This document shows positions 1 through 6,274 of a stretch of DNA of 12,007 nucleotides, one piece after another (positions within the stretch are counted from its first letter, which is position 1; every line of letters starts with the position of its first letter). The stretch is from positions 1-12,007 of the forward strand of contig JAISFT010000229.1 in NCBI GenBank assembly GCA_031263435.1, in the 5' to 3' direction. This stretch comes from Treponema sp. GTDB lineage: Bacteria > Spirochaetota > Spirochaetia > Treponematales > Breznakiellaceae. Below the pieces are notes generated by a model that saw only the letters and a list, made by a program, of their open reading frames with translations, made no database searches and was not told the DNA's origin. The position numbers were made by a program, and so were the translations under genes.

Positions 1-20
1 CGTAGGATTTGTAACAAAAA

Positions 21-50
21 CTCCGCGGTACTCCGTGCAAACCGTGGTTT
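21..50. repeat. Three degenerate 10-base direct repeats
   Basis: Three units in exact register read CTCCGCGGTA (21-30), CTCCGTGCAA (31-40) and ACCGTGGTTT (41-50), sharing a CCGYG core. I have the impression that similar CTCCGTG-rich strings occur as dispersed intergenic repeats in various bacteria, but I cannot confirm that here. No function is assigned. Confidence 0.45.
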
Positions 51-57
51 TTCCTTA

Positions 58-85
58 AAAACGATAATCGCTTATCAGCGGTTTT
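58..85. other. AT-rich imperfect hairpin
   Basis: AAAAC (58-62) pairs with GTTTT (81-85), and GATAA (63-67) pairs with TTATC (72-76) around a TCGC loop. A 4-base bulge (77-80) interrupts the stem. It could be a terminator remnant of a gene to the left or the edge of a repeat element. The TTTT tail is short, so the call is weak. Confidence 0.35.
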
Positions 86-170
86 AGTCTTTACTACCTA
101 TTAGTATCCAGGCAGCAAAGAAAATGTGGTTCCACCTTTCCCTGGCGCAAAACTTCATCGCACAGCGGAA

Positions 171-208
171 GGCTGCATGGCGTGGTCATTTGACCAAGTC
201 ATGCAGCC
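171..208. repeat. Long two-tier inverted repeat
   Basis: GGCTGCATG (171-179) and CATGCAGCC (200-208) are perfectly complementary. Inside them GGTC (184-187) and GACC (192-195) form a second stem around an ATTT loop. The two stems are separated by symmetric 4-base internal loops (GCGT and AAGT). Such symmetry is unlikely by chance. It can act as an RNA hairpin on either strand or as a DNA palindrome, and it adjoins the tandem structured modules at 215-311. No family was recognised. Confidence 0.75.
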
Positions 209-214
209 CGCGCA

Positions 215-311
215 AGGGATAGAAGCGGAAATACCGCAGACCCCCCCGCAGGGGACCCCTGCGGGGGTCGAGGAATTGAAGCGGATAGCCCGGTCCCCGC
301 CACAGGCGGGG
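215..311 (+). repeat. Tandem two-module structured element
   Basis: Two modules offset by 56 bases begin with related sequence: AGGGATAGAAGCGGA (215-229) and AGGAATTGAAGCGGA (271-285). Each then makes a small CGG/CCG hairpin (around 225-237 and 282-293) followed by a strong GC hairpin. In module 1 the arm at 239-254 pairs with 256-269 apart from two extra Cs. In module 2 CCCCGCC (295-301) pairs with GGCGGGG (305-311) around ACA. The primary sequence of the GC hairpins differs while the architecture is kept, which suggests selection on structure or a repeat family. It may be an orphan non-coding RNA, a non-autonomous mobile element or a transcription barrier. The strand is uncertain; plus is given only because the motif reads AAGCGGA there. 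Confidence 0.55.
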
Positions 312-420
312 ATGCGCCCTAAATATGGAATCCACAGTTTGAATGATGTCCCGATACTAGAGTACATTCGTTTTTATCAACGAAAGATATAACCCTTTAG
401 TCCTGCCTGCCTGTCTGCGC

Positions 421-2043
421 TCATCCGCCGGGGTGCCCGTTCGCCGGGTAGGAAGGTTCTTCCAAGGTCCCCGGGTTCAGCATCAGAGCGGAACCGTCCT
501 GCCGCTGGGTAAGGAGGAAACCGTCCTGGAACAGCACCGTGGCAAAGGGGTGAATCGCCACGGCCGAGCGGGCCAGCCGGGTAAGCTGGTAGTTGAAGCG
601 GGCCAGATAGGGGACATCCCCAACCACCATAATGGCGTAAAGGTCCGCCCCGCTGACCCAGAGAAGACTCTGGGGGTGAATATCATCCGTCCCCTGGGTT
701 TTCATTTCCAGGGATTCGGGGTCAAGCTCGACGAGCCGAATGGCGCCGGCGCCCCGGTTCTCCCCGGCTATGGCAAAGTACCTTCCGCTGATGTTGTAGA
801 GGGTCCTGGTGTTTACCGTGTTTAGCGCCGAACGCCCCAGTTCCGCTCCGGTGGTAGAATCGAGCCGCACCATCCGCCCCAGCGGGGAATCCTGGCGTTC
901 GATTGCGGCGGTGATAAGCCCCGGACCGCTTTCCGTCCGGGGTTCTTCGTTAAGCAGGGTCTGCTGATCCCGGGCGATGCTCTCCCGTTCCTCCCGGGCC
1001 TCTTCCCGCCTCTGCTCGGCCAGGTCCTGGCTGCGCTGGGCTTCTTCCTGCTTTTCATCTACCTCTGCCTGCCGTCGGTCAAGTTCCTCTTCCCGTCTGG
1101 CTAACTCCTCGTCCCGGGCTGTCTGGTCTTCCGGTTCGGTCCCCTGCGGTTCGGCGGCCTGCCCCGGACGAGCTTCTACCGGCTGTCCCGGTTCCCGTTG
1201 TTCTTCTGCGGGCTGTTCTTCCGCGGCCTGTTCCATTTGCCGCCGTTCTTCGGTGATCTGCCGCCGCTCTTCGTCAATCTGCCGCTGCTCTTCCGCTGCC
1301 TCCTGCCGCTGTTCCTGGGCCCGCTGCTCCGCCTCGTCCGCTTCCCGCTCCTTCAGGTCCACCATGTCCCGGCGCTGTTCGACCCCCATGTCCTCATCTT
1401 TCCGCAGTTCCTCTCTTACCTGCAGATCGGACACCACACCGGTATCTATGGCGGAAAGGGAATTGGGCTGCCCCAGCCCCAGGGGGATGAGCAGCAGAGT
1501 CTGACCGGGCCACTCGTCAAAACGGATGGAAAGTCCCGTCCGGGCCGGGTCAAGTTCATCGATCACCGGTCCCTTGTAACGGTCGGTGATATATTCCCAG
1601 TCGGCCCGGTAAACCGCATTGTATATCGTGATATAACTGGCAAGTAATGCCGCGTCCCGGGCGCTGTAGGCATAGGCGGCCTCCAGATACCCCTGGATGA
1701 TGAGTCTGAGATTCCGGATATGATCCACCCCGGTGTCGTAACCCAGGCCGAAAATATCGGCATCCAGCTTGGATCCCTCCGCGGGACCAACCACATGGAT
1801 AACAAAGTAGCGGTTCAGCGTACCGCTGCGGGCAGCGCCGCCGCGGACAGCCTGACCAAGAACGTATCCGATGTTGCGGATCTGCTCCCTGGTTTCGATC
1901 CGGGCCTGGGGCCCTTCGTAGTTAAAAAATGTTATGGGGGCCTGGTTCTGTTCCAGTTCCTCTTCATTTACCTGGGCAAATGAAAGAGAAGCCAACAGTA
2001 CCATTCCAATCATTAAAAAAAATCGGCGCATACAAAACCTCAT
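421..2043 (-). CDS. P83/100-family exported coiled-coil protein
   Basis: This 540-residue protein resembles the spirochetal P83/100 antigen family (Borrelia P83/100, with Treponema relatives). Residues 1-23 form a signal peptide: basic start, hydrophobic core and a probable cleavage after SFA. There is no lipobox cysteine, so it is probably soluble in the periplasm or surface-associated. Residues about 35-200 are the conserved N-terminal domain. Residues about 205-365 are a highly charged Glu/Gln/Arg coiled coil with a Pro-rich break near 278-305. Residues about 375-535 are beta-rich and propeller-like. The frame opens farther upstream with a TTG at 2067, but GGAGGA at 2051-2056 sits 4 and 7 bases before tandem ATGs at 2046 and 2043. 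I choose 2043; 2046 is equally possible. It is the last gene of the minus-strand operon, 60 bases after the propeller protein. Function is unknown beyond the family; an envelope structural role is inference. Confidence 0.85.
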   Translation of the reverse strand: MRFCMRRFFLMIGMVLLASLSFAQVNEEELEQNQAPITFFNYEGPQARIETREQIRNIGYVLGQAVRGGAARSGTLNRYFVIHVVGPAEGSKLDADIFGLGYDTGVDHIRNLRLIIQGYLEAAYAYSARDAALLASYITIYNAVYRADWEYITDRYKGPVIDELDPARTGLSIRFDEWPGQTLLLIPLGLGQPNSLSAIDTGVVSDLQVREELRKDEDMGVEQRRDMVDLKEREADEAEQRAQEQRQEAAEEQRQIDEERRQITEERRQMEQAAEEQPAEEQREPGQPVEARPGQAAEPQGTEPEDQTARDEELARREEELDRRQAEVDEKQEEAQRSQDLAEQRREEAREERESIARDQQTLLNEEPRTESGPGLITAAIERQDSPLGRMVRLDSTTGAELGRSALNTVNTRTLYNISGRYFAIAGENRGAGAIRLVELDPESLEMKTQGTDDIHPQSLLWVSGADLYAIMVVGDVPYLARFNYQLTRLARSAVAIHPFATVLFQDGFLLTQRQDGSALMLNPGTLEEPSYPANGHPGG

Positions 2044-2049
2044 CATGCC

Positions 2050-2080
2050 ATCCTCCGGCTTTTTCAAAAAACAGCCGGAT
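2050..2080 (-). promoter_or_regulatory. Hairpin overlapping the P83/100 ribosome binding site
   Basis: In the transcript CCGGCU pairs with AGCCGG and UUUU with AAAA around a UUG loop, with one bulged G. The 3' arm runs directly into the Shine-Dalgarno GGAGGA, and its first two Gs lie inside the stem. This could dampen translation of the last operon gene. It lacks a U-tract after the stem, so it is not a good terminator. Confidence 0.45.
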
Positions 2081-2106
2081 CTTGGAGAGATACTTTAACC
2101 CTACAC

Positions 2107-3864
2107 CTATTTGCCCAGGGTCTCAAGCTCCTGTCTTGCAAAATTTCGGACATAGTTGGGCCTGATTGGAGAACTCAGGCTGCTGAGGATTCGGATCCCC
2201 AGATCGCTCAGGGGAGGACCGGAGTACCGGCACAGGGCGCCGGTGGCGGAAATTACGGCGATCATGACCTGCTCTTCCCGAAAGTTGATGGAAAACACCT
2301 GGTCGAAAAAGGCGCTGAGCGCGGCGCCGTCGTAGTCCGCCCCGATGGCGCCGATGGCCTGGGCCGCCGCAGTCTTGACGACCGGGTCCGGATCCTCCCG
2401 GAAGATCCGGGCCAGGAAGGGGACAATCTCCCGGGAACCGATGAGGGCCAAAAGCTGTAAGGACTCGACCCGCCACCTTACGGGTACCAGCGGTGAATAG
2501 TGGGAATGTTCCGGGTTCTGTCCGGAGCCGGCGATTTCCATCAGATAGGCGATATACTCAAGTTCCTGTACCCCCACCCTTCCCTCCGTCAGATCCCGCC
2601 TGATGGTGCTAAGCTGGATTTCCAGCAGGGGTTCCTGCCAGCGCATGGGGTTGTTTGTCCAGGAGGAGGGCGGAGGGGCGCCGAGACCGTAATCCCCCTC
2701 CGGTTTGGGACCGAACATGGACTGGGGCACATGCCGGACTCTGTCCTCCAGCTTAAAGGCGTAGAAAATCCAATCCGCCCCGCCGGAATAAAGAATTCCA
2801 TCGTCCCCAAAGCTGGGGGTAGAGGCGGTTCCCTTCAAATCCAGATTCCAGACCAGCCTGCCGTCTTCGGTAAAACCGGAGGCCCCGGAGCCGGAAAGCA
2901 CGTAGATCCCCCGTTCATCGTAGAGCAGGGCCGGCTGTTCCTGTATTCCGGGCTGAACGTAGCTGTCGGTGGACCAGGTTGTTTCCCCCCTTAAGCCGTG
3001 GAGCATCAACAGGCGGCCCCCTTCCAGCAGCAGGGCCGCCCTGAGTCCCCGGCCCGCGGCGGCCAGGGGGCTGCCCTCAAGCCGGGGCAGCGGCAGGGGC
3101 CCCCGGTTGAAGTCGGGGGACCTGAAATCGGCGAATTCCACCCCCCCATTCGGGTAAAACATGAGCACCCTGCCCCCTTCCCCGCCGGGGCCCAGGGGAA
3201 GGATAACCTTGGGAAGGGCGGAAAGGTAAAGACTTACCGTTTGACCGTAGGGACCGATACGCAGCAGAGTCGCATCCTCAAGGACCAGCATGATCCCCCC
3301 GTCATGATCGGGAACCGGTGTAAGGGCTATGTTGACCCCCAGGTTCCGCTGCCACAGGAGGCGTCCCGATATGGTAAGGCAGAAGATCCGATTCCCCGCG
3401 GGGACGAAGATCCGTCCGTCCCAGCCGAAGACGACGGGACCCGAGAGGGGAAGGCCAAGGTTCCTGCGCCACAGTTCCCGTCCCACCCGGTTTACCGCGA
3501 TAAAGACCCCGTTGGTTCTGGAAAAATAGCTGATGCCCTCCGGGGACCGGTTCAGGTAGGGGGAAACCCGGCCCCGGGAGGAATAGGTCCACAGGGTGGC
3601 CCCCTGGATGGAGAGGGCCTTAACATCCCCCGAATCCATCAGCACTACCGCCGCCCCGGCCTGGACCGAGGGGGGACTAATCACCGCCCCCCCCAGGGCC
3701 ATCCGCCACAGGGGAGAAACCTCGGTCTGGGCGGCAAGGGAGATCCCCGGCAGGATCAGCGCAAGGGTCAGGATCAGGCGGACCTTTGGCAGCCTGCTGC
3801 ACTTGCAGGTTTTTGCAGCGCTTTGCGGCGCAAAAAACCCAACAAACGCGCTGCTTTCAACCAT
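2107..3864 (-). CDS. Exported PQQ-like beta-propeller protein with C-terminal HEAT-like repeats
   Basis: The product has 585 residues. A long basic N-region (1-29) precedes a hydrophobic signal core (LILTLALILPG) with a probable cleavage after SLAA near residue 45. Residues about 46-375 contain repeated blades of the type GxLLWxxNLG followed by DGRIFV-like strands, as in PQQ-binding-like or outer-membrane BamB-like propellers. The region about 376-415 is Pro-rich. Residues about 420-585 are alpha-helical with HEAT-like units such as VVKTAAAQAIGAIG. The role is unknown; a periplasmic scaffold or binding protein is likely. The start is the ATG at 3864, eight bases inside the end of the upstream methyltransferase (ATGGTTGA), with AGGA seven bases before it. 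No other ATG, GTG or TTG lies nearer the signal core. A frame extension to 3921 exists but overlaps the upstream gene further. No cofactor-binding residues can be asserted. Confidence 0.75.
   Translation of the reverse strand: MVESSAFVGFFAPQSAAKTCKCSRLPKVRLILTLALILPGISLAAQTEVSPLWRMALGGAVISPPSVQAGAAVVLMDSGDVKALSIQGATLWTYSSRGRVSPYLNRSPEGISYFSRTNGVFIAVNRVGRELWRRNLGLPLSGPVVFGWDGRIFVPAGNRIFCLTISGRLLWQRNLGVNIALTPVPDHDGGIMLVLEDATLLRIGPYGQTVSLYLSALPKVILPLGPGGEGGRVLMFYPNGGVEFADFRSPDFNRGPLPLPRLEGSPLAAAGRGLRAALLLEGGRLLMLHGLRGETTWSTDSYVQPGIQEQPALLYDERGIYVLSGSGASGFTEDGRLVWNLDLKGTASTPSFGDDGILYSGGADWIFYAFKLEDRVRHVPQSMFGPKPEGDYGLGAPPPSSWTNNPMRWQEPLLEIQLSTIRRDLTEGRVGVQELEYIAYLMEIAGSGQNPEHSHYSPLVPVRWRVESLQLLALIGSREIVPFLARIFREDPDPVVKTAAAQAIGAIGADYDGAALSAFFDQVFSINFREEQVMIAVISATGALCRYSGPPLSDLGIRILSSLSSPIRPNYVRNFARQELETLGK
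3793..3839. repeat. Double-hairpin unit inside the start of the propeller gene
   Basis: CCTGC (3793-3797) pairs with GCAGG (3805-3809). Overlapping it, GGTTTTTGC (3808-3816) pairs with GCAAAAAACC (3830-3839) with one bulged A. An inner CGC-TTT-GCG stem-loop is centred at 3823. The unit encodes residues of the signal-peptide N-region (AAKTCKCSRLP) and accounts for its unusual length. It resembles a palindromic REP-type repeat that has landed in the gene junction. Copies elsewhere in the genome cannot be checked here. Confidence 0.5.
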
Positions 3865-5155
3865 GTCTGTTCCTGAAAAGGGCAAGAGTTTCGATATGGG
3901 CGGTCTGGGGGTAAAAGTCATAGTAGATCAGAGCCTCCAGTTCCCAGGCCCCCTCCAAAAGTTCCCCGCTGTCCCGGGCCAGGGTGGCGGGATCGCAGGA
4001 TACATAGGCCAGAAGCGGAGCCGGTCCCCGGGCAAGCCAGCGCCGCATCGGGACGGAGAGTCCCTGCCGGGGAGGGTCCGCAACAATGAGACCGTAGGCA
4101 GGGACCCCGGAAGGGCCCTCCGATTCTTTCTTCTTCACCCATTCATTATCGGTGATGGCAAAAAAATTATGGCCCCCGGAATCGATATTCTGCCGGGCCA
4201 AAGCCAGGGCCGCCCGGTTTTCTTCCAGCAGATCGACCCGGGGAAAACGACCGGACAGGAAGGCGGCGAAGGTTCCTACCCCGCAGTAAAGATCCGCCAG
4301 GGGAAGGGAGGAATCCGCCCTTCCGGCAATTGATACCAGATCCCCCAGAAGGGCTTCCAGCATGACCGCATTGCTCTGGAAAAAAAGCCCCGCCTCCGTC
4401 AGCAGTTCCCGGTCCCGGATCCGTACCCGGCCCCGATCCCCCTCCCGCAGGACAAGGCCTCCCCGGCTGTACAGGGTAAAGCGGTCCCTGCCGGCGGGGG
4501 CCTCCAGTTCCCCGGAAGCCAGGAGGGCGCGGATCCCCGGATCGGCCACCGGGCAGTCCCCCACGGGAACCACCTGGTCCTCCACCAGGCTTTCCGTCCG
4601 TTTTCCCGTCCGGTCGTCCCGCCGCCGCTTTTGCGGCCGGTCTTCTGACTGGTTTTGCGGCAGGTCTTCCGGCGGGGACTTAAAGCCCACCCTGGGGGTC
4701 CCCGGGGCCGGATTCCCCCCGGTCCGGACCGCATGCAGTTGAACCCGGTTACGGTACTCCCAGGGAGGAGAGGGGATCACCGGGATGTTCCCCAGGGCCC
4801 CCGGATGGAGAGTCCCGGATACACCGCCAAGACGGACAAAGGCTTCCCGCAGAATTCCCGTTTTAACCTCAAGCTGGAACCCATAGTCCAGGTGTTGAAG
4901 GGAACAGCCCCCGCAGCCCCTCCCCCCCGCTTCACAGAGGGGACAGCGGGGCCTTATCCGCCGGGGGGAAGGCTCCACCAGGTCCAGCAGCCGGGCCTCC
5001 GCCCAGCCCCTGTGACTGCGCCGTACCCTGGCCCGTACCCGTTCCCCCGGCGCGGTGTGGGGGATAAACACCGCCTGACCCCCGCAGCGGGCCAGTCCCG
5101 CGCCCCCCGGCACGATCCTCTCCACTTCCACGCCGATGATCTCCCCGGGAACCAT
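3857..5155 (-). CDS. rlmD: 23S rRNA (uracil-C5)-methyltransferase, RlmD/RumA-like
   Basis: A 432-residue SAM-dependent RNA m5U methyltransferase of the TrmA/RlmD family, acting in the cytoplasm on rRNA. Residues about 1-60 form a TRAM RNA-binding domain. Cys71, Cys74, Cys81 and Cys84 (ending CGGC), with Cys201 in GDCP, supply the iron-sulfur cluster ligands typical of RlmD; one of the first two cysteines is probably surplus. The methyltransferase core has SAM motif DLYCGVGTF (288-296), ADPPRQGL (359-366), nucleophile Cys387 in SCDP and the general-base Glu422 in IETL, at positions close to those of E. coli RlmD. A hydrophilic insertion at about 160-193 includes an 8-residue duplication. It is probably the first gene of the minus-strand operon, and its last 8 bases overlap the propeller gene. 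No clear Shine-Dalgarno precedes ATG 5155. It could equally be an RlmCD-type enzyme with two rRNA targets; the exact uridine is not decided by sequence. Confidence 0.88.
   Translation of the reverse strand: MVPGEIIGVEVERIVPGGAGLARCGGQAVFIPHTAPGERVRARVRRSHRGWAEARLLDLVEPSPRRIRPRCPLCEAGGRGCGGCSLQHLDYGFQLEVKTGILREAFVRLGGVSGTLHPGALGNIPVIPSPPWEYRNRVQLHAVRTGGNPAPGTPRVGFKSPPEDLPQNQSEDRPQKRRRDDRTGKRTESLVEDQVVPVGDCPVADPGIRALLASGELEAPAGRDRFTLYSRGGLVLREGDRGRVRIRDRELLTEAGLFFQSNAVMLEALLGDLVSIAGRADSSLPLADLYCGVGTFAAFLSGRFPRVDLLEENRAALALARQNIDSGGHNFFAITDNEWVKKKESEGPSGVPAYGLIVADPPRQGLSVPMRRWLARGPAPLLAYVSCDPATLARDSGELLEGAWELEALIYYDFYPQTAHIETLALFRNRHG
4629..4676. repeat. 24-base tandem duplication in rlmD
   Basis: Two adjacent 24-base units (4629-4652 and 4653-4676) both start TTTTGCGGC and contain GGTCTTC. 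They encode EDLPQNQS and EDRPQKRR in the hydrophilic insertion of the methyltransferase. The repeat keeps the frame and sits in a probably surface-exposed loop, so it is likely neutral. Confidence 0.6.
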
Positions 5156-5184
5156 AAAACAAGGCTACAACACAAAGGGCATAA

Positions 5185-5213
5185 TTGAAAGAACAGGGAA
5201 TAGAGAGTATAAT
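5185..5213 (+). promoter_or_regulatory. Sigma-70 promoter for the hydrolase-pcnB operon
   Basis: TTGAAA (5185-5190) and TATAAT (5208-5213) are separated by exactly 17 bases, close to the sigma-70 consensus. With the usual spacing, transcription would begin at about 5220, the A of the hydrolase ATG. That leaves no room for a ribosome binding site, so the mRNA would be leaderless. The promoter sits in the divergent gap facing away from the rlmD operon. No equally good promoter was found for the minus strand. Confidence 0.7.
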
Positions 5214-5219
5214 CCCGGC

Positions 5220-6263
5220 ATGGATAATCTGGATATCCGGCAGGATTCTACGGGCTGGCTTCCCGTGACCGGGCCCGTGGCCGGGGCCGGGCCCATAAGC
5301 GGGCCTGCGGCTGGCCGGGGACGGCTTTTTGTGCGGCACTGGGTTTCACCGGAACCCGGTTTAGACAGGCCCCGGGCCGTTTTGCAGATTGTGCATGGCA
5401 TGGCGGAACATTCCCTTCGTTATGAACGGCTTGCCCGGCGGCTGAACGCCGAGGGCATTGAGGTGTGGGCCATGGACCTGCGGGGCCACGGTCTTACGGC
5501 GGATACCAGTCAAAACGATCCCCGCTGGGGCGGAATCCTGGGGCACTGCGCCGACAAGGAAGCCCTGTCCCTGATAAGCGGCGATATCGACGCCTTAAAC
5601 CAGGTTATCATGGAAAAGCGGCCCGGTATCCCCCTCTTCCTCATGGGCCATTCCTGGGGTTCCTTTCTTGTCCAGCACTATATAGAGACCCGGAAAGATG
5701 TAAAGCTTGCCGGGTGTATCCTTTCGGGAACCAGGGGCCCCGACGGTCTTAAGATACAGACCGGCGCCCCGGTGATGGACCTTCTTGCCCGGATTGTGGG
5801 GGCCCGGCGTTACTGCGGCCTCAGCCGGGCCCTGGCGGACGGTTCCTATAACAAACCATTCCGCCCCAACCGGACTCCTTCCGACTGGCTTTCCCGGGAC
5901 GACGCGGAGGTAGACAAGTATGTCGCCGATCCTCTCTGCGGTACCCCCTGTTCGGCGGGGTTTTACCGGGATCTTGCCGCCCTCCTGCTGCACATCCACC
6001 GGCCGGAGCAGATGGAGCGGATTGACCGGCGGATTCCTATTTATATATTCTCCGGCAGCGCAGATCCCGTGGGGGACATGGGGGCCAGCCCCACCGTGCT
6101 GGTGGATACATACCGGGCTATGGGGATTCAGGACCTGGAATTTGTACTGTACCCCGATGCCCGGCATGAATGCCTGAATGAAACCAACCGGGAAGAGGTG
6201 ACGGAGAATCTGCTTGCCTGGATTGTAAAACATATTTCCCCCGGGACTCCGGGACAAAAATAG
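5220..6263 (+). CDS. Alpha/beta hydrolase, monoacylglycerol lipase/lysophospholipase type
   Basis: A 347-residue serine hydrolase of the S33/Hydrolase_4 group that includes monoacylglycerol lipases and lysophospholipases. The opening IVHGMAEHS (57-65) carries the oxyanion HG motif. The nucleophile elbow GHSWG (143-147) places Ser145, Asp282 lies in SGSADPVG and His316 in DARHE, completing the triad. DLRGHG (86-91) is also typical. There is no signal peptide, so a cytoplasmic enzyme cleaving lipid esters is likely; the substrate is not known. Residues 15-34 are a Gly/Pro/Ala-rich low-complexity stretch absent from the usual core, whose normal start would be near RLFVRHW. The chosen ATG at 5220 has no Shine-Dalgarno and coincides with the predicted transcription start. 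A frame extension to 5136 lies inside the divergent rlmD and its promoter gap and is rejected. pcnB follows after 11 bases. Confidence 0.85.
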   Translation: MDNLDIRQDSTGWLPVTGPVAGAGPISGPAAGRGRLFVRHWVSPEPGLDRPRAVLQIVHGMAEHSLRYERLARRLNAEGIEVWAMDLRGHGLTADTSQNDPRWGGILGHCADKEALSLISGDIDALNQVIMEKRPGIPLFLMGHSWGSFLVQHYIETRKDVKLAGCILSGTRGPDGLKIQTGAPVMDLLARIVGARRYCGLSRALADGSYNKPFRPNRTPSDWLSRDDAEVDKYVADPLCGTPCSAGFYRDLAALLLHIHRPEQMERIDRRIPIYIFSGSADPVGDMGASPTVLVDTYRAMGIQDLEFVLYPDARHECLNETNREEVTENLLAWIVKHISPGTPGQK

Positions 6264-6274
6264 GGAGATTCCTC

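Larger units (their letters stand above)
1..420. other. Non-coding region with repeats and hairpins
   Basis: No convincing gene lies here. Plus frame 1 is open from the left edge to a TAG at 85-87 and could be the tail of an upstream gene or just chance. An 88-codon frame at 126-392 runs through perfect inverted repeats and has no protein-like composition, so I do not call it. The region is AT-rich at 1-165 and 312-400 but very GC-rich in between, where the structured element sits. A weak hairpin (TTCGTT 367-372, AACGAA 379-384) lies just downstream of the P83/100 stop. It has no T-run, so termination there is unproven. A short CCTG tandem lies at 402-413. For the minus-strand operon this region is the 3' flank. 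Confidence 0.7.

Noticed and set aside
367..384. Intrinsic terminator for the minus-strand operon
   Set aside because: Only a 6-bp AT-rich stem with no T-run on the minus strand; not strong enough to call.
126..392. 88-codon open frame on the plus strand
   Set aside because: It runs through perfect inverted repeats and GC hairpins, has no ribosome binding site and its product resembles no protein; better explained by the structured element.
1..420. CRISPR array or attachment site
   Set aside because: No regularly spaced identical repeats with unique spacers, no tRNA and no integrase nearby.
2047..2067. TTG start at 2067 for P83/100
   Set aside because: GGAGGA lies inside this extension at the right distance from the ATGs at 2046 and 2043, and the signal peptide is better placed from those.
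2998..3876. 292-codon open frame on the plus strand
   Set aside because: It is antisense to the beta-propeller gene; low-complexity Pro/Gly/Gln product with no start signal.
5136..5219. Upstream extension of the hydrolase gene to an ATG at 5136
   Set aside because: It would overlap the divergent rlmD start and translate across the promoter; the added residues are not family-like.
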